The notes under the pieces: generated by a model
Told to the model about the DNA's origin: nothing
What the model saw: the letters and a program-made list of their open reading frames with translations, nothing else
The model's database searches: none
Assembly: GCA_027563935.2 (NCBI GenBank)
Contig: CM050450.1
Location: forward strand, 10,213,957 to 10,277,956
Origin: Costus lasius
Lineage: Eukaryota > Streptophyta > Magnoliopsida > Zingiberales > Costaceae
Length of the DNA stretch: 64,000 bases
Direction of reading: 5' to 3'
Program-made: the position numbers and the translations under genes
In this document: one piece after another, positions 11,576-24,300 of the stretch
Layout: each line of letters starts with the position of its first letter
Numbering within the stretch: position 1 is the stretch's first letter

Positions 11576-14500
11576 TTACAAAAGAGGATTAGCTGGCGTC
11601 ATTTCTCTTCCATGTCTGTGATTTATATGGGCCCTAATAAGTGGTTCCAAGTTACCATTTAATACTGAGCTCAAATCTTGAAGTTGGATACCAGTTTTCA
11701 CATCCTGGACCATTTTCTGTGGATGAAAAATGTATCGTCTGGTTTCCTGATGTAATTTACTATAAACAGCTTCTGTTGCTTTGTTTGCATAAGATACACC
11801 TTCCTTCTCTAGAACAAGAAGTTTTGCTTTCAAACGATTTAGAGCCTTAGCCATATTAGCAAAAGAGCTCCTTTCACCTGCAGAGTTTAGTAAATTCAAC
11901 TTTTGCTTTCTAAAACAACAAAAAAGTAATAAACAAGAAAGAAAACTAATAAATCTTAAAATGCTAATATAAAAATAGGAGTACGGCTTAAAGGGGGTAC
12001 AACATGGAGTTAAGAATTACCATTACTTGACAACTTTAACTTTGAAGTATAACTTTTTCTAATTTAGATTAGCACAAATTGATATCAGATAAATAGAAGA
12101 AAATTATGTTAACTAGTTTACACAAAGAATTGCCAATAGAAATTGATTAAAATGTTTTTGATGCATTATAAAGGTGAGGCAGATAATGTCAAGTCTTGTC
12201 AGGTTTATTCCTAGATTTATGCTAAATTAAAAAATATAACCAATCCTAGACAACAAAACATATATAGAATTAAAATAAAAATAAGGATAATTATATTGTA
12301 TTTTTTATTGCTCTATAGGCCTCTATATATAAAGATTAAAATTCAATGATAATCATTATTTAAAATACTAACCCAAGTATTGCACCTGTATATATCAGGT
12401 TACAACCCAGCACAAACCATTATTCTAGACCATGATATGATCAGTACATGCATGATAGATTAACATAATAAAGTAAGGAGAAATTTTCTAAGCGCGTGTG
12501 TGCGCTTAAAAAGAGATAAACGGGTGGGTTAAGTTTTATATTAAAAAATATTTTTTTTTTAATTTTTTTTTTTAGAAATACTCTATTTCTTATAATCTAT
12601 CCAATGGTATTAAATTTAGGGTATTCTAGATTATATACATATATGAAATACCTTATGCAAAATTACATATAAGACAAAAAAATATTTTATGTATAAATTT
12701 TAATAAGATTTGCATAAGGTATTTCATACATGTATATAATCTAAAATACCCTAAATTTGATACCATTAGATAGATTATAAGGAGTAGAGTATTTCTAAAA
12801 AAAAAAAATTAAAAAAAATATTTTTAAATGCAAAATTTAAGCCACCCGTTTATCTGTTTTTAAGCGCATATATGCGCTTAGAAAACGCGCCCATAAAGTA
12901 AGGACTTCCATATTTGGACCTTCAGTATTTTCCACCACAAGAAATATTCAAATGTCAAACACTTCTCCTATTTAGTTTTCTACAAAATCAGTATCCAAGG
13001 TTTGGTTGTAAAGAAAAACACATTACACAAGTTTCTAATATTTCTTGTAGATTGCAATCCAATTACCACAAATTTGAATGCAAATATACATTTATGCTAC
13101 TAAAAAGACTCTTATTGTCTTCAGTATATACATGCCATAATATTTCATAATTCCATAAAATATGTGAAACTACAAAATTTTTACATGACTTTAGTAGTAG
13201 TGTAACGTGATCAATAAATATTAAAAATATTTTGTCCAATGATTTACAAACACACTAAAATATAAAAAAAAATTCATGTGAGGCTTTGGTGAGTTGAATG
13301 CTACTTTTGGGATGGAAATTAAATCCGATTGAATCGGGTATCCAATCTGATCTAGCCCATTTTTTGGATACCCAATTATGTTTATAAAATAGTTTTCGAG
13401 TAATATATATAATCTAAATTGGGTTTGGGTTTAACATATATCACTTGAGTTAGGTTTAGAATTTCCTCTACATATACTAAAAATTTAATGTGATTATTTC
13501 ATGGATACAGATTATAATTTTATTCTAAAAACCTAAGCCTACTTTTTAAAATCCTACATATAATCCTTCCTCACTTGCAAACTTTCCGCGACTGTGGTTA
13601 TGCAACCTCCACACCCTCAGGTGATTCAGCATTTGTCTTCGTGCCTATACAATGGCCCTTGGCTCCTAGCATCAACTATGGCTCCATATGCTTCACAAGC
13701 ACCAAAAATTAGCTCCCTCAAGTCGAGTGCTTGCCCAGTTGCCCCAAGTCCCTGATGCTAGTGCTACACCCACTCCCTCAAGTCCTCATCGGAACATCAC
13801 TCCCACTTCCTTGAATCCTAGTTTGGCCTCCCCAATGCCACTCCTGCAAGTCCCCATCCCAACACTGCTCCACTTAGTCACAGTTGACCTAATACCGCTC
13901 CCTCGAGTCTCCAACATTGCTCCCTTGTCATGTTAGTTGCTCCCTAGTTGTGATCACTATCACACTTAACTTGTGTCTCAATACTCTACTAATACTCCCT
14001 CGGCGTGCTCTCAAATCTTTGCATCTTCTTTATAGGTTAGGTACTCATGGTACTCATTTGGATATGGAGATCCATTGTTACATAATACCCAACTTATGTG
14101 GTTAGAATCGAATATGTATTAAAATACATACATAGATGTTGATAATAAGATTATCATAAACAATAGTTTATATCATGAGAAAATGGAATTTACTTAATCA
14201 TGTCAAAAAAAATTTAAGATTTCAAACAAAATTGAATATTTTTTAGTACAATTATGTGTAGAATGAATATATTGATATTTCAAAGTGTATTTTCCAGCTC
14301 TAACCATAATTTTGAAGAGTTACAACATCAATCCAACCATTTGCTTGACTATTTTTCACTATGAAAAAAGCAAATTCTTTTATGCAACTGGTTAGTTGAG
14401 TGTTTAGATCATAGTATTCAACAAGAATTGTTCTTCCAAGAAATAATGTATAGGGCAAGCATTAGTATTATGATAAAATTGCTTCTTTATAACCAAGACA

Positions 14501-15294
14501 GCTAGGGTCTATTAACTCTAGATCATAAAAACTTTTCTTTCTTTTTTTTGCTTTCCAGATTTTACCCATTCCCCTAGAAAATGTAAAGTAGCTTTTTGCA
14601 TATGGAGGTAAAATCCATGGATTTTAGTATTATTCATATTAGGGCGGACCATAATTCGGTTCAAACCGAATAACCGAACCGAACCGATAAAATCAATTTG
14701 GTTCAGTTTCGAACCCAATCAGTTCGGTTTTCTGAAATCAAAAACTAATTCAGTTCGGTGTTAGGTTGAAAGAGATAAATTTCGGTAAAACCGAACCTAA
14801 TCGAAATTATATGGGGTCAATGCAAAATCCCGGATCCGTTCAGCCTCTATTCATTTCTGATTTTCCTAATTCCGGCCGAATCTCAAATACCAAATTCCAT
14901 TTCTTATTTATTTCTTTTTTCATGTGCCAGCCGCAGCCCCAAAACCTTTCTCTTTAGTCCAAGGAAATAAATGCACATGGGGAAGCTGCCAAGCCTCTAC
15001 CACTATTGGGCCAGTTTGGTAAGGCTGAAGCTTCTGGCTTTTGGCTGGTTTGACCAAAGCTGGTTTGACTAGAGAAAGCCAAAATTGTTTGGGTAAAACA
15101 GCTGATCTGGATAGCAGCTTCTCACCGCTGTGCTGTGCTGTTTAGTTTTATTAAATGAAAATTTTATAAATATATATAAAATTTTATAATTTGTAATAGA
15201 AATAAATTTTTCATTCATATATACATAAAATTTAAAATTATTTAATATAATAATAAATATATTTATTAACTATTATATATATATATATATATAC

Positions 15295-15344
<50 letters not shown>

Positions 15345-18300
15345 CATTATGACTAATCTTAAATTTTTTAAGAATTTTCTAAATACATAACCCTCTATTC
15401 TTTTATTATTTTGATTTTAAAAATTTTATACCCTACTAAAAAAATATATTTATTAACTATTATTATTTTCTAAATACAAAATAATCTTAAATAATCTTAT
15501 TTTTCTCTATACCTTACTAAAAAATTAAATTAAATTAAAATAAATTTTTTTCCCAAATCCCTCGTCGTCGTCACGAGTAGGGATTGGGACCACTGCGTGC
15601 TGTCCGCCCTCGTCGTCGTCGAACGCTGGCCACAGCGGCCGACGATGGGTGTATCCGGCAATGGGTGTAGGCGGAGAGGGGAGAGGAGAGGCTATAGGCG
15701 AAGACGGCGACGGTAGGAGAAGCGGCGACGGGAGCGGAGGCGGCTACAGGTGGAGGCAGCGATGGGAAAAAAGGGGCGGTGGCGTAGGGTAAGCTCGAAG
15801 CTAGATCTGGAAAACAAGGCGGTGGCGTTAGAGTTAAATCAGCAATGGTTGGGCTTAATCCGGTCGCGGAAGTGGCAAAACCTCGCCAGCGGCAGGATCA
15901 CGACAACTGAGGAGGCGGCGACACTCGTAGTAGGGGAAAAGGCTCGGGCGGCGGCGACAGCCGAAGGCTGCGACGGCTGGCACTGGCGACGAATGCTGGT
16001 GGCGACGGGAGAAAGCTTGGAGCGATCGCGGGCGAGAGGCAGAGAGCACTGTTCTCACGCAGCCGCAGCAGACTCGAGAAAGCTAAGATCATATGCTTTC
16101 TCTCTACAATGCAGAACTGAGAAGCTGCAGCTCAATGGTTAAAGGGTCATGACTCGTGAGGGTCATGGACAGGGGTCGAATCCTGCTACAGACGTGAATT
16201 GTTTGGGATAACGGGGATCCAAACCAGGATTCGTGAGGTCGGGGTGACCTAGCCCGCTGGGCCTGGACCTGTTACGGGTGGTGGCCCTAACAAAAAAGGC
16301 GCCTTTTTTGTTAGGGTCACTCCACCCATAACAGGTCCAGGCCCAGCGGGCTAGGTCCCTCCGACCTCACGAATCCTGGTTTGGATCCCCGTTACCCCAA
16401 ACAATTCACGTCTGCAGCAGGATTCGACCCCTGTCCATGACCCTCACGAGTCATGACCCTTTAACCATCTGAGCTGCATACAATGCAGAACTGAGAAGCT
16501 GCCAGCCAAACAGAGGCGTTTCTCGATTTTTAGCTGCCCGCTAATGTAAAAGCCGACGGGCACCTTAAAAAACGCGCACTATGCCAGGATTTGTGTTTAT
16601 TTCGAAATAAATGCTTAGCCCACGCCAACCAAAACCTTTCTCTTTAGTCCAAGGAAATTAATGCGCATGGGGAAGCTGCAAGCGCCACTATGTCAAGATT
16701 TGTGTTGAGGATCTGCAAGCATTTATTTCGAAATAAATGCTTAGCCCATGCCTGCCAAGATTTATGTCTAGGCGTCCAGGAAACTCATATTTGTGAAAGG
16801 ATACGAGGCTCGGGCGAAAATTTTGCAAATTTTTCTAAGTAGGGTGCTCCATTTTCACCCTAATGTTTTTTATAGAAATAATCTACACATCCTAAGTTAT
16901 CCAATGGTACCAATATTGCTATGAACAAGATTACACGCAATGAGAAATTCACCTAAACATTTTGCATGAAAAACAAAAATAATATTTATTTTTGTTTTTT
17001 ATGCAAAATGTTTAAGTGAATTTCTCATTGCGTGTAATCTTGTTCATAGCAATATTGGTACCATTTGATAGCTTAAGATGTATAGATTATTTCTATAAAA
17101 AAAAATTTTAAAAAAAAACCTTTTAATTGAAAAATTAAGCGTCTAACAGCAAAACCCCGCTGCAAATTTTTTCCCCGAGGCTCACCTTCCACGAACAGCC
17201 AGACGACGAGTGACGAGAGGACTTGTCGGCTCGTTGCCTTCCAAGATCTCCTCGGCTCTTCCTCCCTTTTGGCGGTAGCTCTTCCTCCCTTCGGCGGTAG
17301 AGTCCTCGACGGCGCTTCGCCTTTTTCTCCTTTTCTTTTCGTTTTAATATGTTTGAACCGAATCGAACTCGAATTTTTCGATTGGGTTCAAATCAGTTTT
17401 CAGACTATTCGGTTCGATGTCCATGATTGCGAGCACCATTCGCAAGCACAGAGAGGAGGAGGAAGCGGAGAAAAAAGAGCTCAATATGTTGCCTTTACCC
17501 TGTGTCGGTACCTCCCAGGTAATCTATACTGATCTGAGCATTAACTAGTACACATGCGAGAACCAAGTTTTTAAAACACCAAATATCCAAAAGTGACCCA
17601 AATTATAAAAATCTAATACATCATCCTGACCTGAACCTAAACTATGTACCCTATCACATAACCACCTCACTTAGTATTTAAACGAATACACAATTAAATG
17701 TTTTTTTTTTACTTTTTTTAATTTTAGTTTTAATTTTTCTTTAAGTTATTCTATAAATATATTTAAAATTAAAATAATATTATACATATGTATAATAATT
17801 ACTTTTGATTACTTTATGGATTTTTAATATAAAAATATATTTTTATCTATTTTCTAATTAGGTATTGGGTACAAAACCTGACTCAAACCCGCTCCAAATC
17901 TGACTCATTTAGCTATTCAGGCTCTATTCATTTAGTTAATCAAGTACTTAGAACCCGCCATAAACGAGTTGGAACAAGGATACTCGACTTCATATGATTT
18001 AATTGTAATCCCTAACAAAAAACAAGTACTAAATAAAGCATGTTCTTACCCATTACTAAAATTAGTATCCGTTTAGTATTTGAATCCTAAGGGAACAATA
18101 CATATATTCTACTCTATCTCAAGTACTTAGAACCCGTCATAAACGAGTTGGAACAAGGATACTCGACTTCATATGGTTTAATTGTAATCCCCAACAAAAA
18201 ACAAGTATTACATAAAGCATGTTCTTACCCATTACTAAAATTAGTATCCGTTTAGTATTTGAATCCTAAGGGAACAATACATATATTCTACTCTATCTGG

Positions 18301-21300
18301 AATGTGCAGGGAGAGGTGGTGGACTTTTGTCTTTCCAAACAATGTTGCTTTCCTATTCATGTAAACCATAGACTCCCTAAACAACAAAACTTGGAGGTTG
18401 CTCCGTATAAACAAAATCACTATATTGGAAAGCAGTATGCAAGCCATTTGATATAAGCACCAAGGTTAAATAATAGGAACAAATAGGAGAATTAAGGCAT
18501 GGATGTTTCAAATAATCAAATTATAAAATTTGAATCTAGCAAAAAAGGAAGCAAAGTGGCTGCAGGAGATGTCAGATGTAGTTGGGAAGTTGTGAACGCA
18601 AGTGAAAGGAGAAAGCTAAAGTGGCCAGTGGTGGAAAAGTGGGCTATGAGGGAGGAAGTTAGAGAGTGATGGTGGTGGTGCAATCGGTGGACAAGGAGTA
18701 GGTGTGGTAGTGAAGGGATTAAGAGAGGTAGTTAAGGATAGGCGAGTGGTAATTACCTGTTCTGCTATCAAATTGAATTATTGAAGTAATAATAAAATTC
18801 CATTTCATCATATCCTAAGTGTTAAAAGACACGTATATAGGAAAAACAACTGCAAACTAATTATGTGCAACTAAAGAATAATGCCTAAAAAACAAACAGA
18901 CTTCAACAAATGCTAATGTATATTGTATAGCATAAAACAAAAAGAGGCAGCTAAAAATGATGGGCAATGAATAAATCAAGAATCTCTATCAAAGATCCAA
19001 GGGTTTATTGAATATGGAACATAAAAATTTAATAGATGGAGTAATTATAATAGGGAGCAAAATACAACAAAGCTGAGAAATACTTGTTTCTTAAATTTCC
19101 AGAACATACAAAGTGATTGGTTAAATAATCAAGAATTGCCAGAAGTTGAGACCTCACTTCCTAAATTTCACTGGTTCAAAATGTTTGATCTCTTCAAACA
19201 TTAGCAAATGAAAACTTCTACAGTTCATAATCATAAACACTGTGGTGTCTTATTTAAGTAGCTTAAATATCAAGCTCTGTGATATCTGGCTACTTAGTTT
19301 ATCAGGAATCGACAAGAATCATTTCCATCTCAAATTCAAACAGATATTTCCTTCACAACTAGCACTAATTTTAGAACCGTTGCATAAGTTCTCATAGATT
19401 AAGAAGCCTCACCAGATGTAACAAGCCATTTCATGTTAAAGTAAGAAGTATGTAGAATCGTAGATCAAAAGAGCTGTCAAAATTGCAGTATGTTGCACAG
19501 AGATAAGGTACCTGAACACTGGGCAGTTATACCACTTGGGATATGAAGAATGCTAACTGAAGAGTCTATCCCATCGTCAGATGAATACTGTTTGTGAGAT
19601 GATAAATAAGATATTTCCATATCACTGTCATCAATTTGCATATCAATATAACCACCAAGGAGAATAGGGATCACATCGACAACAGCTGAGTGCATCTGTA
19701 TTATTTTTTTCTCAGCAAATTGTCCATAACATAATTAAACAAATTTCAAAGAGGAACATACAAAATTAATATAAATAAATTCTTGCAAAGTTGCTAACTA
19801 CCATCTAGTCAGTACAAACTACAAATTGCTACAATTGCTCTGCTAAAAACATCTATGCCCGAACAAAATTTTGGTTCTGCAATTGAACTAATATGATTTT
19901 GTTTTTTTTTTTCGTACTTCATTTTCCCTTGACTTGGTAGCATTTGATTAAGGTTTTAGAAGAATGCCCTGAAGCAATGATTTTTTTTTTCCTTTTTGAA
20001 TATCAAAAGGCAGAAACTAGTTATCTAAAAATTACATGAAACTAGTTTTCTCCAATGCAAAGACTAGAATTACAAGCTTGGAAGAGGCTTAATTCTTGAT
20101 GAAACCATTGAGGAGCTTGGGTTGACAACTTGAAGGCATGAGGGCTTGAAATTGTGCATGAACCCAGCAGGAAGTTGAAACAGCTTGAAGGCACTCGAAT
20201 TGTCTTCCAAAGGAGGGCTTTGTGAAAGCTTGGAGGAGAGAAGGAAACGGGCCACAGTTTGGGAAGATAGAGGAGGAGAAAGGGTAGGTAATAAGCTTAT
20301 TTTGCACGAGCTTAGGCAAGTCAATTTTGCAGTAACATGACCTTCCTACTAGTTCACACTCACTAGTTTGGAGAATTGGTACCACACCAAAAAGACTCAT
20401 TGTCAGCAATGAGTTCAAAATGAGGATAAAACTAGTATAAAATCATTACAAAATGCTACAATTGCTTTGCTAAAAACATGTATGCCTGAGCCAAATTCTT
20501 GTTCAGCAATTGTACTAATGTAATGTTGTTGTTTTTCCTACTTCGTTTTACCCTGACATGGTGACAACTGATTAAGGTTTTAGAAGGTCTAAGCAACAAA
20601 TGAGGATAATACTGATTGCATCTAGCCCTCCAAAGTTTTAAGTTTGACCCATCCATAAATGAAATAGAAAGGCACTTTCACCAATTTCCAACCATTTTAG
20701 TTTAATGATAAACTTGGCACTTTATTCCCCTTCTTGCAAGAGAAAATTACCTTTGGAAAAGCAGAACCATCCAAAGAACAGCAGATCTTTCTATGGACAC
20801 CTCTCTCTCCAGAAAGGTAACCATACATATATTCTGACTCAAAATCAATCATTGATGTTTTGTTCCCAGATCCCTCGGATGGATATTGTTCCATAACTTT
20901 AGCTACGCATCCATTTTTTTCCGCCCATCTGGTGTACATTCGCATAAGCTTGTCTGTCCAACCCTATAATAAGCAGCCAAGATTACGTATGAGTGATTAC
21001 TAAGAAAGGTAAAAAGTTTAATATTTCTTCAAAGCAAGGACTTGTAATTTATCAAATGTTCATTTAAACTGCTAGAGTAATTTAAATTTTAAACTGTCAA
21101 AAAGTATAATAGTTCTCAAATTCCCAGTAAGTTACACATCTATTTGGAGATGCCAAAAATGTCTTAACTTCAGGCATGGGGTATTACTTATTAGGAGGTG
21201 GTAATTTGAGCAACAATGAACAAATGTTTCTACTAAATTAGTTATTTGTTGAAAACGAAAATGGAAACTCACTGGCAAGAACCTGGCTCTGCAATATTCC

Positions 21301-24300
21301 TTGAAGCAATTTATTTACCTTCTATCACTTTACATTATGTATAACTAGGCATAGTCCGTGTGAAACAAGAACAAATGAAACTAAATCCCAAGCTAGGTCT
21401 AATGTCAAAAATTAATGTACAAGTTAAAAATATGAATTGAGCTTTTGAGAGGATGGTGTGATCTAAATTCTATATTAAGCTAAACAAATCTGAATGCAGA
21501 GATGTACAGGATTGTTTAGATTGTTAACTTGAATGCAAATTGTGAATACATAATGGAAAATGACCTAGGAATAATTATGTCTGATCAGTATTTGGTAATA
21601 TTGGAAACTTGATTTGAGTCATGATTCGATGGGTTGCCATTGGGACGTTTGGACAGCATGGTTGGAGATAGAGATAAACTAGATATGCTAAGCATTAGTG
21701 ATTGAGATTTGAGTTTAACCTCAGTCTTAGTTGATGGAATTAAATGTTAAGAACTAGTCCGGATCGGCGCACTTGGACCAGTACTCGGTGCATACTAGTG
21801 GAACCGAGCGGAGTAGTGGGCGAAGCAGTGGAAAAAGTAGAAAGAAGAAGTAGAGAAAGAAGAAAAGGAGGAGGAGGAAGAAGAGGAAGAGAAAGAAGAA
21901 GAAGAAAAAAAACAAGAAGGGAAAGAAAAGTCGTGTCCGCCGCGACAGCGATCTTCCTCTCTTTCTTTTTCTCCTTCTTCCTCTCCTTCCTCTCTGCTTC
22001 CTCTTCCTCTTCCTCTTCCTCTACATCTCACTGGCTCCGCTGCTTGGTCCGTTCCAGACCATCGCCGGACCGGTATGAACTGGCTACTGGTTTGGACCGG
22101 TTCCTTGAACCTTGTTAAGAACTATGGAGTAGGTTTTGTTGCATGTTTAGTCTTTAGTTTAATCATGTTATCCATCTTTTTTTGTTCACTTTGATTGAAT
22201 GTTTTGGGTTCATATGATCTCTAAGATAGCAGATTGTTATATCTAACTTTTGTTCACCTCCAAAATTGGTTTTTAACCATGTTTTATAGATTGAATCATT
22301 GATTAAACCATTGAGTATGATTGGGTTCATTGTTGTGGATGTTTAAGATCTAGACTTCATGAGTTTAGCAAATTAGGGATGACAAAAATACTCATACCTG
22401 ACCAGCCCAACTCAATTTTGATGGGAAAACCCTAATTTGACTAGGTTCCAATTTGGGTTCGATAGGGTGGGTCAGAGTCAAGTATAGCGATTCAAAATCC
22501 CACCTTGAACCCCCCCCCCCCCCAATATATCTATTATTATTCATTTATTATATCCAACTATAATCCTTACTTTCTCATTATTTCCATATTATATAATTAT
22601 TTTATTTTAATATAATATTTTTTAATTAAAAAAATTGAGCAAGAACGTAACCCAGCAGTACTTGATTCTCTATTAGGTTCGGGTTCAAGGGTAGTTTTAA
22701 AGAGGTGGGGTCAATGTGAGTATGGCAAAAACTGCCCTCAACCCATCAAGGTTTAAAAAGTCAATCCGGCGACTTGGTATGGTGAGCCATCGGACCGGTA
22801 CGGTACCAGCGTACCGACGGCAGCGGGGATAGCGATAGCAGGCAGCGGTAGCGTGGAAGGCAGCAGAATCGAACAGCGAAGCTTTCGCTGTCCGTCCGTG
22901 CTCTGACGGTGGTAGAAGCTTCAATCGAAGCTTCCGCCATGCTCCGTGCTCCAACGACCAGTCCTCCACCGGACCAGTACAAACCGGCCATACCGGCCGG
23001 TTTCGGACCGATTTTTACATCCTTGCGACCCACCCCATTGTCAACCCTATAGCAAATGATAATAGATCAACAATCTTAGTCTTATGGCTATGTTAGCTTT
23101 GAAAAAGGTAGAAATTAATGTATCTACAGTTTTACATATTGGTAGTTAGAACTTGTCGTTTATTTGTCAAAAGGTGTTTTGTTGATCGCTACTTTGTTTT
23201 TCTTTTTCAGATACCAAACTAGCATTAGGTGGGACTTCACATTGTAAACTAATTAGATAGAGATTTGGTTCAATAGTATTGGTTTTCTAAATTACTCGGT
23301 TAGAATATAAAGCCTAGCTAGTGAGAACATAAATTTATAAATCTGGTCCTTTCCTAACTGTAACAAGAAATGTGGGAGAGTGACCGATAATATTTAACTC
23401 TTAAAGAAAACTTTTTAACCACATCAATTCACAGGTAGTGTGGGTTATTGCACGATATTCAGTCTCGCAACTTGATATCGCCACAACACTCTGCTTCTTA
23501 CTTCTCCAAGTAACAAGATTTCCCCCCACATATGTGCATAGCCCTGAGGTAGACTTACGATCATCAAGATTTCCAGCATAATCAGCATCAGTATATGCTT
23601 CAATTAAAGGGCTAGTTGTAGTTCTGATTTGATTCTCAACTGAAGGGCTATTAGCTGGCGATGCCACAGATGCATTGTGAGCATGAGCTGACCTTCTAAA
23701 TTTTTTCCAGCATCGATCGGGTGTGTGATTTGTGCGACCACAATGTTCACAAGGAGAGAAACCACGGCCACATCCTCTTCCGCGACCAACACCTCTTCAG
23801 CCTCTTCCACGATCTTCTAGTCGAGGCGCAACTAGTGCACTATCTGTATCAGCAGTGGCATTAGATGTTGAAATACGTAGTAAGCGAGAGAAGGCATTTT
23901 GAATATTAGGAATGGAGGGATCCACAAGAAATAAGTATCATTCAGACCAGAGAGAAACTTGGCTACAAGAAATTCTTGACGTTGTTGAAGAATAACTGCA
24001 ATATCAGCAACCGCAGAATGAAGTTGACACAATTGGTCTCATTTTCCTTTCAACAGACTATAATACTCTTGAAGAGATCTTTCTCCCTGTTTCATATTAA
24101 TAATCTCTTCATACATACGATACGTTTGACATATATTCCCTTGAGGAGCATAAGTGACAGCAAGGGAATCCCAAAGTTCCTTCAATGTGTCAAGAAACAT
24201 AATGGTGTTAACAATTTTTGGTTCAATACTAGCCACTATAGAGTTAAAAATTGCTAAATCAGATCGACGCCAGTTTTCATATGATAGATCTGAGGGGTCT

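Larger units (their letters stand above)
14937..16760. repeat. Segmentally duplicated intron segment with nested insertions
   Basis: A roughly 50-bp segment (AACCTTTCTCTTTAGTCCAA, then GGGGAAGCTGC) is present at about 14940-14992 and 16631-16684. A second unit centred on TTTATTTCGAAATAAATGCT occurs at about 16597 and 16720. Between the outer copies lie a TTTGGTAAGGCTGAAGCTTC-type element end (15012), a TA microsatellite, a GC-rich tract and the inverted SINE-like palindrome. This suggests a duplication followed by repeated insertion. Exact order of events is not resolved. Confidence 0.55.

Noticed and set aside
16129..16200. A functional tRNA gene
   Set aside because: Boxes resembling A and B are present, but no complete cloverleaf with paired acceptor stem was found and the unit is part of a palindromic mobile sequence.
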